64,000 bases of DNA, from NCBI RefSeq assembly GCF_048128805.1, contig NC_135998.1:15661656-15725655 (forward strand). The letters run 5' to 3'. The translations under genes were made by a program, and so were the position numbers. Source of the DNA: Centroberyx gerrardi (Eukaryota; Chordata; Actinopteri; Beryciformes; Berycidae). The number at the start of each line of letters is the position of its first letter. The first letter of the stretch is position 1. The notes below the pieces were generated by a model that saw only the letters and a list, made by a program, of their open reading frames with translations, made no database searches and was not told the origin of the DNA. This document shows, piece after piece, positions 1 through 25,560 of this stretch.

Positions 1-3490
<3,490 letters not shown>

Positions 3491-3592
3491 GTTTTGGCCG
3501 CTTGGTATGAAAGCAAACCTGTGAGGGGAAAAATTTTGGAGAAAATCCCCAAATCTAGATGTGCCAATATGATACAGATGTATCCCCCCACC

Positions 3593-3599
3593 GCCCCCC

Positions 3600-3630
<31 letters not shown>

Positions 3631-3640
3631 ACTCACACGT
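3593..3640. repeat. Poly-C followed by (CA)n microsatellite
   Basis: A run of about 20 C is followed directly by CA dinucleotides. The apparent Gly-rich and Pro/His-rich reading frames across it are products of this repeat. Confidence 0.9.
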
Positions 3641-3724
3641 ACGTACGCCCTCATGCACACACCGATAAAACGAAGCTTGACTTAAAATCAAATGAAAGTG
3701 CAATAAAAATAAAACAATATGGGA

Positions 3725-4063
3725 ATAAAACACAATTGAAGAAAACTACAACAAATAAAAGGCTTTTTGAAAGAAGAATGTTTTAAGAAGCGATTTAAAA
3801 GAAGATACTGATTTAGCAAGCCTGGGCTCCTCAGGCAGGTCATTCCAGAGCTGAGGAGCCCTGATAGCAAATGCACGGTCACCCTTAGGCCTCAACCTCG
3901 AGTCAGGGACAGCCAGCAGGTTCCTGCCTGAGGACCTCAGGCTGCGCACTGGTTCGTAGGGGGATAGTAACTCTAAAATGTAATCAGGAGCCCGGCCATG
4001 TAGAGCCTTAAAAGTAATCAGTAAAACCTTAAAATCAATCCTAAAACAGACAGGTAACCCCAC
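3725..4063 (-). mobile_element. L2/CR1-type LINE, C-terminal reverse transcriptase fragment
   Basis: Minus-strand codons 4063-3746 read as the end of a non-LTR retrotransposon ORF2: an FRIDFKVLLITFKALHG block, then P-Y-EPVRSLRSS, then KGDRAFAIRAPQLWNDLP and a SVSSFKSLLKTFFF tail. This order is typical of L2-like elements of fish. No upstream palm domain is present, so it is a 5'-truncated copy. L2 versus a related clade is inferred from the motif wording only. Confidence 0.75.
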
Positions 4064-4940
4064 CCGTTCTCATTCCCAACTCATCCTATGTTGACTCTTT
4101 ATCAAATCCCTTGGCGTCGCTATAACGACGCAAAAGGTACCCTTTCGCGTCTGTATAGGACGCACCGGGTGTTCCATAAGGTACATACCCTTTATTATTG
4201 GGGAGACAATCCCTAGAGGATTATATCCATTCATTTTGGAGTGTTTAAGAGTAATAATAATATAATTAACTTTAGATTAGCCCAGAAGGAAAAATTTTAT
4301 TATTTGGCGAAATAAAAACAGTTGGGACATACAACCAGTATAATTGGGAAGATTAACCCTGGAGTCTCATTGTGTGATTATTGAATGGCTTTTAATACAT
4401 TTGACTTAATGGGGCCTTCGAGGATTGGGGAATTTCGGGGATATACCCTTGCTGTCGGCCCCGACAGCATCCTAGTTTGACTTGTTGTAGCTTACTGCCT
4501 CTGAGGATTTGATATGTTCTGATTGTAATTAACTTGTGTAACTAAGCTTATTATCAAGTTCATTTATTAACATTCATACTGTAAGGTTAACTGTGGTGGT
4601 TACATTTAATTTTAATTTTGAAGCCGTTGCTAATGTAATTATGGTTCCCTGATTCTGAATTTAAGCTTACCAATTGGTGTACCGGTGAAAGCAATTAAGA
4701 TTTGCTTTTGGATTTTAGGTGTGTACACACATTTATTATTTTAGTTTGTTATTTTGGCCAATTATATTGATACTATTGGAGTACTTACCTGCTTTAATTT
4801 CCAATACAATATATATTTTTCTATACAGTTTTGTGTTGTCTCTTTCATTACTGCTGTTCAACATATATGCTACACAAGACATCGAGTCTGAATTATTTTT
4901 GATTGGGTTTATGTTCAGAAAATAATAGTGCCTGGTTCCA
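4064..4940. other. Intergenic DNA without a recognisable gene
   Basis: AT-rich sequence. Two local palindromes are visible: GACGCAAAAGG facing CCCTTTCGCGTC around KpnI-like GGTACC (about 4125-4153), and GCTGTCGG/CCGACAGC (about 4452-4469). I recognise no coding region. Confidence 0.5.
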
Positions 4941-4944
4941 AGCA

Positions 4945-5439
4945 AAGATTTTGAATGACCTTCAACGTTATTCAACTGGATAGTTCCTCCACATCACGCA
5001 AGACAGTATAGTAGCTGGAAATTTAACCAGGAATAACCTGAAACAGCCAGATTTTTCACTGCGTAATTATGAATTATGGGTATGATGGACAGTAATAGCA
5101 GCTTGCTTACTTTGGTTCGTGGTTCTGAGTGTAATATAATGGTTTATGGCCATAGTATGTGTGACTTGTATTGCTGTGCTGTTGGGCAAGTAGTGAATCT
5201 CACTCTCTCACACTCTCTCACCAAGTAAATCTAATAACAGTGTTATTAGTTGGTTGGGGCCCTTTATCACTGACTATCACTCCTGATATACAATAACTCA
5301 GAGGCTTTGATCGCTTGCTTTCTTAAAGGAATGAAACAATGACTAAATACAAGACAAATATTTGTGGAAACATTTATTGTATGTAATAAACAATGTTGTC
5401 ATATTTTATGACTTATTGTGATGCTTTTCATGAGAGAAT
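4945..5439. repeat. 3'-flanking duplicated block of the MYH repeat unit (copy B)
   Basis: This block matches the sequence downstream of gene C (26274-27058) and of gene D (59185-62603), including the CAGGAATAACCTGAAACAG string and the TGACTATCACTCCTGATATA segment. Copy B lacks about 200 bases present in C between these landmarks. The block marks the downstream part of the tandemly duplicated unit, and its 3' UTR portion ends at the MYH-B stop codon. Confidence 0.8.
5373..5378 (-). terminator. Polyadenylation signal of MYH-B
   Basis: AATAAA on the minus strand, about 62 bases after the stop codon. It is conserved at the same place in genes C (26993-26998) and D (62537-62542). Confidence 0.8.
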
Positions 5440-16809
<11,370 letters not shown>

Positions 16810-16942
16810 GGTGGCGGCTTTCTGTAGATAGACAAATAGAAATTAGATTTGCCTCTCAACAGATTGCTTTGGAGACTGAGCACTGCATGCAAGAATAATT
16901 CTTTACATTCTGTAGTTTAAATAGAGAAAATATAACTCTCAC

Positions 16943-16989
16943 CTTTTCCTACTACCCAATCACAGAGGAACTTTTCACAACCGTCACCC
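16943..16989 (-). other. Non-coding 5' UTR exon 2 of MYH-B
   Basis: A 47-nt segment is bounded by an AG acceptor (CATTTAG) and a GTGAGAG donor on the minus strand, and gene C has the same boundaries at 38511-38557. It would splice to the short leader AAAGCCGCCACC (16821-16810) in front of the ATG. Fish fast MYH genes commonly have two untranslated exons. Transcript evidence is not available here. Confidence 0.65.
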
Positions 16990-17349
16990 CTAAATGAATG
17001 AAGAAAGTTTTGTGACGTTTTTGAGTTATACTTTGAGTTTTAAATGATAGATAGTACAGAAATTATAGATTAGTACAGTATATTATAATGAAATACAGAT
17101 TAGTATATACTCACTCATTTACATTTGCTGAACTTATAGTCACACAACCCAATTTTTACCCTCGACTCATAGCTTACTGATTTGCAATATTCTTTCTTCA
17201 CACTGACGTGTTTTCTCATCTCACATTATCATGCCATTATCTAAATAAACATTAAACTGGTTATTAATCAAACACTTGAGTCAAGCACTAAACATCTCTA
17301 ATACAACTTCTTTATTATGAATGACAGCTGAAGCATCAGTCTCACTTAC

Positions 17350-17380
17350 CACCAGTTAGTTTCTGAAATCCCCTGTAGTC
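17350..17380 (-). other. Non-coding 5' UTR exon 1 of MYH-B
   Basis: The minus-strand sequence ending ACTGGTG is followed by GTAAGTGAG, a strong donor, and begins about 25-30 bases after a TATA box. The transcription start is estimated, not seen. It is conserved in gene C at about 38920-38950. Confidence 0.6.
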
Positions 17381-17403
17381 TGTCCGTCCCATCATGACCC
17401 TCC

Positions 17404-17447
17404 TTATATTGAGGTTGTTCTGCAGGCCAAGCAGAAACTAAATAGGG
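17404..17447 (-). promoter_or_regulatory. MYH-B core promoter, TATA box and CArG-like site
   Basis: AATATAAGG (17402-17410, minus strand) is a TATA element placed correctly for exon 1. About 30 bases upstream is CCTATTTAGT, one base away from a CArG (SRF) box and MEF2-like in composition. Both are identical upstream of gene C. Muscle control by SRF or MEF2 is inference from these motifs. Confidence 0.6.
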
Positions 17448-18540
17448 GCATGTCTTCAAAAGGCTCTTATGCATTTTGATTTACATTTCACTCTGCACTG
17501 GCACCCATCTTGTAGTGCAAAATAATGTACCATTTAAATGTCTCATATTATACAAGATTAGAAAGAATTTCCTGCCTATATATTTCATGTATTATAAGTG
17601 AACACTTAATTGCCACTCTAATGTATGTCAATCAATTATCATGCTTAAATCCAACAGATTAAACAGTTACATTCATAGCATGCAATCATACATGTATAAA
17701 TTGTGCACTGATTACAATACATGAGATTTACCAACATTTCTAAACTCAATTTCAGATATTATATTACATTTGCAAGTATTGCAAATAAATATTTAAATTT
17801 GACCATACTATTTCATTTTTTAAATTGGTTCCCATACATATGTTGATATCAATTAATTTGTTTTGACTCATTAAAGAAAAGAAATCTATAAATAAATCAT
17901 GTCAAGGTGCATTCAACATTGCAACCATAACTGGCAATCCTTTTTTTGGCATGCGTAAAGCCTATACATTTTTGAGTCCATGCCAGAGGATAAGATTCAC
18001 AGGAGCGCACTAGCTATTTTACAGTGGGTGTAGTGTTGCATGTATTTATAATTTGTTAGGATCACATTTCCATTACTACATGTTTTGAATTCATCAACAT
18101 ATTTCATCTTCTAATGAAAATAATATTGTTTTCCCTCATCATTATTAATGAGGGGAAGCTTTACTACATTTTTAAAATAGCAAAACTCAATCCTGTTGTG
18201 CTACATGTAAGTTAAATTCCATAAACAAAAATAGAGCATGTATAATGGACCTTCTAATGAGCTCATGTAGGTGTATTTGATGTGTGAGTGTGATATTTAT
18301 GAAGTCAAACCCATAATGTAGCATTGTCTCAACTGATTTCCATGATCTCTTCACTCACACCATGATTTTAAATCCTTGTTTATATTTTCAAGTGGCCCAT
18401 TGGTGAGGCAATCTTTTTTCCAATTTAAACAGAATTGTCTTGGGACATTGTAAGGATAATCATATTTTGTTTAATTAAAAATCCCTATTGAATAAGACAT
18501 TCACAGCTGTCAAGCACAGCTTTTACTTTGTAAGATATAA
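17448..18540. promoter_or_regulatory. Upstream flank conserved between MYH-B and MYH-C
   Basis: About 1.1 kb is closely matched by 39018-40115 upstream of gene C, with only small indels and substitutions. Homology ends abruptly in a Tc1 remnant. This marks the 5' limit of the duplicated unit and holds whatever proximal control DNA both genes share. I see no ORF in it. Confidence 0.75.
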
Positions 18541-18592
18541 AGTTGATGTCAAAAGGCACAAGAGCCCTTGCTTCTACTGAAGAACAAGACGC
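18541..18592 (-). mobile_element. Tc1 stub shared with the region upstream of MYH-C
   Basis: The string AGCCCTTGCTTC and neighbours match 40662-40695, which lies inside a Tc1 transposase relic upstream of gene C. Copy B keeps only this stub. The Tc1 was therefore present before the unit duplicated and was later internally deleted here. Confidence 0.5.
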
Positions 18593-19371
18593 CTGGTTTC
18601 ACACGACGCCTAATGGCCACATAACGGCCCCGAAGCGGAGGCCGCTTCCTTTCAGTGCCCATGTTAATGGATCAGGTCGTTCACACTGGCCGCAGCGCGG
18701 CGCGGAGCGGAGCTCGCGGCTCGTGATCTGGAGCGCCAGTTTCGGCGTCTGGTCTATTTTCTCTGCGTGCCGTGGCGCGTATTTCACAGGAAAACACCAT
18801 AGAAATACACTAAAGATGGTCATATCTCCATTATATCACCACAGACGCACAAATATATTAAATGATCAACTTACCAGGGTCTTCACTGTTGTTGATTAAT
18901 CCATCTGCACTGATGCAAGTTTTAAATGCAACACATTGTAGGATGATGATCTATCTGGTTTTGAATTATCACTTGTCTTTTGAAAATTGTGTCTGTTATT
19001 GAATTGCCACAAAAGTAAACAAGGATATGTGGTATCCTAGCATGATGACCCTGTTAAGTAATATTGATGATACTTACCTAGTAAGAAGAATACTACGTTT
19101 TCTTGCCTTGTTTGATACTGATGTAGAAGAATGGTATCTGTTACTAACAAATGGTCCAGTAGGGGGCGAGCTTACACTGTGTTAGGGTAGAGTGCATGTT
19201 CTGTAAGAGGAAGGATACAACCTGAGTTCATGCTAGCTGGAGACATGTGAGAGTAACATGTAAATATGCCACACCAAACAGTTCAGTAAAGTGTTCCACA
19301 GTATTGGATGTTGTGGACATTCCGTTCTTCAGGCTACTTAATTTATTTAGGCCTATATGTCATTATTTAAA

Positions 19372-19418
<47 letters not shown>

Positions 19419-19676
19419 AGGTCCCCTAGGCTTTCCTATTGCCTGATCACAAGTCACGACAAGATGGATAAAGTTCATCCCTAATGTGGAAAAGTACAGT
19501 GAGCTGTCAGCATTGTTTCTACAAGGACAGAGGAGCACAATGTAAGAAGCCTACAGCTGTTTCCGCGGGTTTTTCTCCTCTTGTAGAGCAGGAGAGCTGC
19601 TGGCGGGAGTGGAGAAATACGCTTCTTGTGTGAACAACGGTACTTGGCCGCTACGTGTCCTGTGTGAACCAGCCCC
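18590..19676. repeat. Candidate non-autonomous DNA transposon with degenerate terminal repeats
   Basis: CCTGGTTTCACACGACGC at the left is a rough inverted match to GTGTCCTGTGTGAACCAGC at the right. The left arm is GC-rich (GCAGCGCGGCGCGGAGCGG), unlike its AT-rich surroundings. The interior carries no recognised ORF. Superfamily and target duplication are not established. Confidence 0.4.
19364..19416. repeat. (GA)n microsatellite
   Basis: A run of AGAG dinucleotides with one ATAG interruption. Leu/Ser-rich reading frames across it are artefacts. Confidence 0.9.
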
Positions 19677-19899
19677 AAACTATTTACAGTCTATACTATT
19701 TACACACCCCTTGGCTACAGACACTGCCAGACGCCGTGCTGTGATGCCCAGGGCCTAGGCGCCAGACACTACCCAGGCTTGACTGACCCCGGCAGGCGCA
19801 AAGACCAGCCACAAAGGCGTGGCGAGGCCGCTCAAGTTAGCCAGCCAGATGCTAAGCTAACTGAAAAAGGATAACGTGACTTCACCCCTAGACAGGGCC

Positions 19900-21600
19900 C
19901 TGTTGAAAGGGGGCTCTACCATCCTGGGGGAATGGTAACACGTGAGTTGTTCTACTGGGCAGTGCCTAACCCGTTCACCAAACGAGGTGCTGGCTGCCAC
20001 ATTCATGCTGTAGAATCTCGCAAACATGGATGGGGCACCTCACTATAAGGCTCAAGAGGTCACCACGCCCCGTGTGGAATGCGCATGCACCCCCACTGAG
20101 GCTGGCATGTCCGTCTCTTTGTGTGCTTGCTGGATCGCATCCACAATCCAGTGGGAAAGTCTAGACTTAGAGACTGGCTGCCCGAGGCATTTCGGTTTGA
20201 AACAGACAAACAGCTGGTCTGTCTTCCTGTGTGCCTCTGTCCCTTCAAGGCCCTAACTAGGCACAGTGGTGACTGTCCACTGACCCCTCCCTCACCTACT
20301 TGAAGAGAGCGGAAGGGGCACAGCTTGACTGACGGGCTGACATGGAACTCAGAAAGTACTTTGGGGAGGAAAGCAGGGTTAGGGTGTAGCACCACCCCCG
20401 CATCCTCAGGCAGGAAGCGGCAGCAGCTCTCATGCACAGAGAGAGCATGCAGCTCCCCCACTCTTTTGGCTGATGTCATGGCCAGCAAAAATGCAACTTT
20501 GAGTGACAGTCACTTAAAGCCCACTGTTTCAAGTGGCTCAAAGGGACCATGCCGCAAAGTACTCAAAACCCGCTCTAGATCCCATGGCGGGACAGCTGGT
20601 TTCCTACAGTTGGGGCCAATCCCGCCTTAATAGCCGCTGCCATGCCCCTAAGGGTCGAAAGAGATTTCCCCGCTTGCAGCAGCTCCTGTAGGAACTGCAG
20701 AACTGCGTGGGACGTACAGAAGAGAGGGTCGACCTGCCTTGTCTCACACCATGCTCTAGGTCCAGGTGTAACCTGAAGAGATGTGTCTTTAGTCTCCGCT
20801 GAAAGATGGGCAGTGAAGAGCCAGAGGAACCACCTGTACTGTGGCCGCCATTAAGCCCAGAAGGCGGAGGCACAGTCTCCAAGTAACTCTGGCCCCTAAG
20901 TGGAATTGAGAGAAGCAGGCCGTGAAGGACACCTGCCTCACTGGAGTCAAAGATAAAGTTGCTGTCCTGGCATCCAACCACATACCCAGGAACTCTGCTG
21001 ATTGGGAAGGCTGGAGCCTGCTCTTTTTCATGTTGAGGCGCAGGCCCAGGTCCTGAATGTGACCTATGAGCCAAGCCACGTCTTGGTGACACTGCTCCTC
21101 TGACCGAGCACACACTAGCCAGTCGTCCAAATAACTGAGAAAACCTTAGGCCCTGCCGCTGCAAGGGTGCAAGGGGCTAACGAAATGCCGAATGGGAGGA
21201 CACAGAACTCGAAGGTCCTGCCGTTGAAGGTGAACCTGAGGTAGCGCCGGTGCCCCTCCCAAATTGGGATCTGAAAATAGGCATCCTCGAGGTCGATCAT
21301 AGCAAACCAATGTCCTTGGAGGATGGCTTGTTTGACCCTTGGCACCTTCAGCATTTTGCACTTCAGGGGCGCAGACATTTGTTGAGCCCCCTCAAATCCA
21401 AAATTGGTCTCAGCCTCCCATCCTTTTTGGGCATGAGAAAGTAACGGGAGTAGAACCCAGCCTGCTGGTTGTCTTTCCCCACCTCCCTGATTGCCTTCTT
21501 GGCCAAGAGAGTGGAGATTTCTGCACACAAGACCTCCCTGTGACCTGCACCTTTCTACTTTGTTAGCCATTGTTCACCTCGTGGTTAGAGACTCAGCTGA
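19900..21600 (-). mobile_element. DIRS1-like tyrosine-recombinase retrotransposon, decayed
   Basis: The minus strand reads reverse transcriptase then a tyrosine recombinase, the defining pair of DIRS elements. RT: ETNFGFEGAQQ fingers, motif A FAMIDLEDAYFQIPI (about 21300), motif B VLPFGISLAPCT, and motif C YLDDWLV with the frame shifted near 21125; then the SRLQPSQSAEFLGMWLD thumb block. Recombinase: SAKRVGEL with its likely catalytic Arg at 20462-20464, the GVVLHPNPAFLPKVLS block, and an ARFYSMNVAAS segment whose Tyr codon at 20010-20012 is the likely nucleophile. RNase H between about 20490 and 20750 is mostly lost, and stops and frameshifts break both proteins. DIRS elements lack an integrase and insert by recombination. 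This copy is inactive. Confidence 0.85.
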
Positions 21601-21612
21601 CCCTGGAAGTTG

Positions 21613-21884
21613 TTGAAGGCAAGAGCTAAACACGCCAAATGTTCCATTGTTGGCTGCAAGGATGAACATATATCATTACATTCATTCCCAGCATCCGAAG
21701 ATAAAAAGTGGTTGAAATGTATTTTTAACAATAACATTCTGGCTACAGTTAGTCCAAATTTGTATGTGTGCGCTAATCACTTTGTGTCAGACTGCTTTGC
21801 AAACGAGGGTCATTTGCAACAAAACTTCTCCTGAAAGATGGATCGATTCCGAGTGTACATGACCTAGCTGCAAGCGTGGAATCG
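21613..21884 (+). pseudogene. THAP zinc-finger exon, frameshifted
   Basis: Plus-strand codons give a THAP-type DNA-binding finger: AKCSIVGC (C-x4-C), SLHSFP, KKWLKCIF with the invariant Trp, and LYVCANHFVSDCF (C-x2-H). The frame hits TGA at 21832-21834. Reading one base shifted from about 21825 continues as a sensible THAP tail (LLKDGSIPSVHDL) straight into a GTAAGT donor at 21885. So it is one exon with a single-base lesion. No other exon of the gene is seen, because a hAT element sits in the following DNA. It could come from a host THAP gene or from a THAP-bearing transposon; I cannot tell which. Confidence 0.7.
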
Positions 21885-22078
21885 GTAAGTGTCACCACTT
21901 TGTGGTAATCTTTACAGTTTATTCAAAGTGTTGCGCTTTGCTAACGTGTGTAAAGTTATGTACCATTAGCTTGCTTGTGACATTGTTCCTTGTTTGTTTT
22001 GCTGCATCAGTTGTCTTGTGTAGAGAGATGTGTCCGCTAACGTAGCCAGAGAAAGAGAAATGGATAAGGTAGTTTATG

Positions 22079-24648
22079 CAGGGGTCTTCAACCTTTTTCA
22101 GCCCAAGGACCCCTTGGTCGATAGAGAAACAGAGCAGGGACCCCCTAGATTAAAAAAAAAAAAATTGTGTTGCATTTTAAGCCTGGCCTATAATAAAATA
22201 TTTATAATCCCTTATTAACCTATTTATATACTCAGTTATTATGCTTACGGTTGCTAAAACGTTTATACATAATTATTATTATTTATGATGATTATTATTA
22301 TTATTATGATTATTATAGATTGAGGCTTACACTTTTTTTTTTTTTTTATACAATGAAACATTTAGCTTAACTTTAGCTTCAGGATGACACAGGCCTACCT
22401 CAGTGAGATGACTGACCCTGGTGAGTGGCACAGCTTGTCTATTCTGGGGGAGATGGAGGTTGTCAGGCAGAGCATCATATCATCCTCAGGCTGCAGTCTT
22501 GAACGGTATTTACTCTTCAGGTAGGTGAGGGAGGAAAATCCACTTTCACAAAGATAAGTTGCTGCAAAAGGCTCACCATTGCCTTTGCTGTCAGCTGGTA
22601 GAAGGCTTTCTGGCAATAGATCCAGGACTGGATGAGAGGCCTTGACTCATACACATTCTTGTGCATACTGTCTGTGGATAGGTCGATCAGCTGATCTTCC
22701 TCAGAGGCTGTCAAATTTGAGCCGTCCAATGCATTGTGTTTGAATGGAAACTGTATCCATGTCTTGTCCCTTCTCCAGGACTCAGCCTCAGAAAAGTATT
22801 TTTCAAATTGACTTTCGAGTGCCTCCAAGTGTCCAACAATTGCGCGTTTCACGTCAGGCGAGAGCACCGCAGAATCAGCCAACTCCTCCATTGATGGAAA
22901 CATGGAAATGTTACCTCCCCTGATTCGCTCTCTCCATCTTTTTGTTTTCTTCAGAAAGCCTTCCATCTTGTCATACAGCTGAATGGCATTTTTATTGCGG
23001 CCCTGCATAGAACTGTTCAGTCTGTTCAACTCTGAGAAAACGTCTGCCAGATATGCCAGTTTAGTGACCCAGACATTGTCATTGAAATCCGCAGCCAGCT
23101 CCACGCGGTTTTGACCAACTAAAAACTCGTGGATAGCTGTGCGTAACTCGAACACGCGTGCCAATACTGATCCACGAGAAAGCCATCTGACCTCAGAATG
23201 GTAAAGGAGCGCATTGTGTTCCTCTCCCGTAGCATGGCAGAGAGAAGCAACGAGACGCGTTTGCAAGGCACTCTTCTTAATAAAATTGACAGCCTTCACA
23301 ACAGTGTCCATAACGTCAGCAAATTCAGCACTCATTTCTTTGGCAGCGAGAGATTCTCTGTGTAACATGCAATGAGTCCACAGAACTTGTGGGGCCACTT
23401 TTTTGACAAGCGCAATCAGTCCACTTTTTTGACCAGTCATAGCTTGCGCATCGTCAGTACAAATCATCAGTACAACACATTTTGCCCAGATTATGTCATT
23501 TTCTCTGAAAAAGTCATCAATCAATTTGAAAATTTCAGAACTTGTGCGTTCAGGAAGCTTCTTACAAAACAAAAATTCCTCACACATTTCGTTTTGGTCA
23601 ACAAAACGCACAAATGCCAAGAGCTGTGCGTCTTTGGACATGTCCACAGATTCATCCAACTGTAATGCAAACGCCTCCGCCAATTTTAGTTTCTTGATTA
23701 ATTGCACCCTCACATCAAATGCCATTTCACCAATTCGCCGAGCAATCGTTGTGTCTGACAACGGGATAGTCTTCAGTTTATTTACATATTCATCATTCCC
23801 AAACATTGTCTTGCACATATCACTGGCCGTGGGCAATATCAAATCTTCTGCAATTGTATATGTTTTTTTACACTGAGCAATGCGAAGAGCAACTTGATAT
23901 GAGGCTTTCAAAGCAAACTCTCCAACTTTCGCTGATTTTCTCATCATTGTCTGTTGGTATTGGAGAGAGTTCAGACGAGCCTGAAAGTATTCCAGTGTTT
24001 TATCTTGCAAGTGGCCGTGATTCTTCTCCAAGTGTAGCTGCAGCTTTGATGGCTTCATGCTTTTGTTTGAGAGCGTCGCTGAACAAACACACACCGGCAA
24101 TTCAATCCCTTCGGTTTCTTTGAAGGTAAATCCAAACTTTAGGTAGGTTTCTGAATATTTCCGGGACTTCTCTCTTTTGTGTTTACCCTCTGCCGCTGGG
24201 GCAGGTTCACCTGTGGTCTCGGACAAGGTGGAAGGAATAATGGTAGGATCCCGAGCTCGAGGCCTAGTTACTGTTACAAAGCGATCCATTCTACTTCACA
24301 TATTAACCTAGTAGTAGGCTAGTTATTAATTATTTTAGCACCGAACTGCGTTTTAGCCAACACTTAGCTTGCTAGCAAGCCAGCTAATTTTTTCAATGGC
24401 GGTTGGTCACGTGTAGGCTCTGCATCACGCACAGTGGTTGCATGGGAATCATTCATTTTGTAAATCGTTTTTGTCAAAAGTATCTTATTATTGCCTATTA
24501 ATACTTGGAGTTTGCTCAATATTATTATTTTTGTCTAAAATACATTTTTAAATTTTTCACATAAATTATTTTGACGAAAATTGGCGGACCCCCTGCAGTA
24601 CCTTCGCGGACCCCCTAGGGGTCGCGGACCCCCGGTTGAAGACCACTG
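22079..24648 (-). mobile_element. hAT transposon, near full length, with target duplication
   Basis: The ends are imperfect inverted repeats, CAGGGGTCTTCAACC at the left and GGTTGAAGACCACTG at the right. The 7-mer GTTTATG directly flanks both (22072-22078 and 24649-24655), close to the 8-bp duplication expected of hAT. The sub-terminal DNA at both ends is rich in GGACCCC motifs. The single gene inside lies on the minus strand. Confidence 0.88.
22395..24289 (-). pseudogene. hAT transposase (ZBED5/SCAND3-like) with one frameshift
   Basis: An uninterrupted 590-codon frame runs from ATG at 24289. It begins with a BED-type finger region (KYSETYLKFGF, then LSNKSMKPSKLQLHLEKNH), although the expected C-x2-C reads C-x-C. 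It continues with the RNase H-like hAT core: LQLDESVDMS, MICTDDAQAMTG, HCMLHRESLAAK, VRWLSRGSVLARVFEL. Near 22570 the frame is lost. In another frame the C-terminal hAT dimerisation domain follows at once (ATYLCESGFSSLTYLKSKYRSRL to SPRIDKLC, ending at 22395). One small indel therefore separates an otherwise whole gene. It would bind element ends and cut and paste DNA. As it stands it lacks the dimer domain. Confidence 0.88.
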
Positions 24649-24655
24649 GTTTATG

Positions 24656-24697
24656 GTATGCTCTGATGAAGGCCACTAGGCCGAAACGTTAGCATGT
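24656..24697 (+). ncRNA. Minimal hammerhead ribozyme motif
   Basis: The core CTGATGA (24663-24669) is followed by stem II GGCC-ACTA-GGCC (671-682), GAAAC (683-687) and GTT (688-690). The flanks GTATGCT (24656-24662) and AGCATGT (24691-24697) pair as stem I, five Watson-Crick pairs plus two wobbles. Stem III is reduced to the self-complementary ACGT. This is the minimal type I form reported from Penelope-like retroelements, with predicted cleavage after 24690. No RT of such an element is seen here, so it is probably a terminal remnant. Activity is inference. Confidence 0.7.
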
Positions 24698-25560
24698 TTG
24701 TTGACATGGCCAGAATAAATTGGTGAAATTGAGATTAGTCAACTTTGTCCTGAAGATCTGTGTGTGTGCTACCTTTTTACCTTTGAATATTCAACGTTGG
24801 TAGTTTATGGTAGCTCAGTCTGATTAGCATCGGGTATCAACTTTACTCCAGTCCCGAGGAGACGGAGTTTGATGTGGGCCTGTGAATAGGATGAAGCCTG
24901 TTGGCCACAACAAGAAAAGCTAGCAATTGGGGCAGAAAAAATGTGCAGCCAGAGTCGGTTGTACCTCAACTGTCGTCCAAAACAAGCACCTTGTCTCCTA
25001 CGGATTTCATTAAATTGGCTAACTTTACCCGAAGCCTATAGGACAACATTACTATGTTCAAGGTTAGGGGCTAGTGCCGCCAACAGCTAGCTAATCTAGC
25101 GCTAGCTAAGGTTAGATCCTCTGGCTAAGTTTGCGGACACATCTTTGTAACTAGGCAAAAGTTGAAAAGTAGCCTACTTTGTTGATCAGGGACTCTTGTC
25201 ACTACGAACATTACACTTCTAATGCCAAATGAATGGAAGGTAGTTATTGGTTATTGATGAGATGTACAATTTCAAGTTCTGTTTTTGCACCAGTCTGGTA
25301 ACTCCAGTCTTGTAATCAGCTGGCGTTGTGGCGAAAAATAAGAAAACCTGAATAAAAAGACAACAGCCCTTCAATAAATACTACCTTTCAGAAGGTTATA
25401 ATGTCCAATTTTTGTTGAGACTGTGTTAGAGAGATTTTGAATCAACTACATAGTAATTATTGGGGCTGTAGTTTGTGTGTTGTGACAATATTTGTATCCC
25501 CTAAATTTATTTTTCTTTAGCAGCTTCACATCAATTTCACACCCTCTTCAAAGCAGGTGA
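24698..25560. other. Intergenic DNA, no recognised gene
   Basis: Probably old retroelement sequence downstream of the hammerhead motif. No conserved protein block or clear repeat boundary could be assigned. Confidence 0.4.

Noticed and set aside
18543..18899. 118-codon plus-strand frame in GC-rich DNA
   Set aside because: It falls across the Tc1 stub and the MITE-like arm and shows no protein motif.
23372..24123. Plus-strand frames opposite the hAT transposase
   Set aside because: Antisense shadows of the 590-codon minus-strand transposase.
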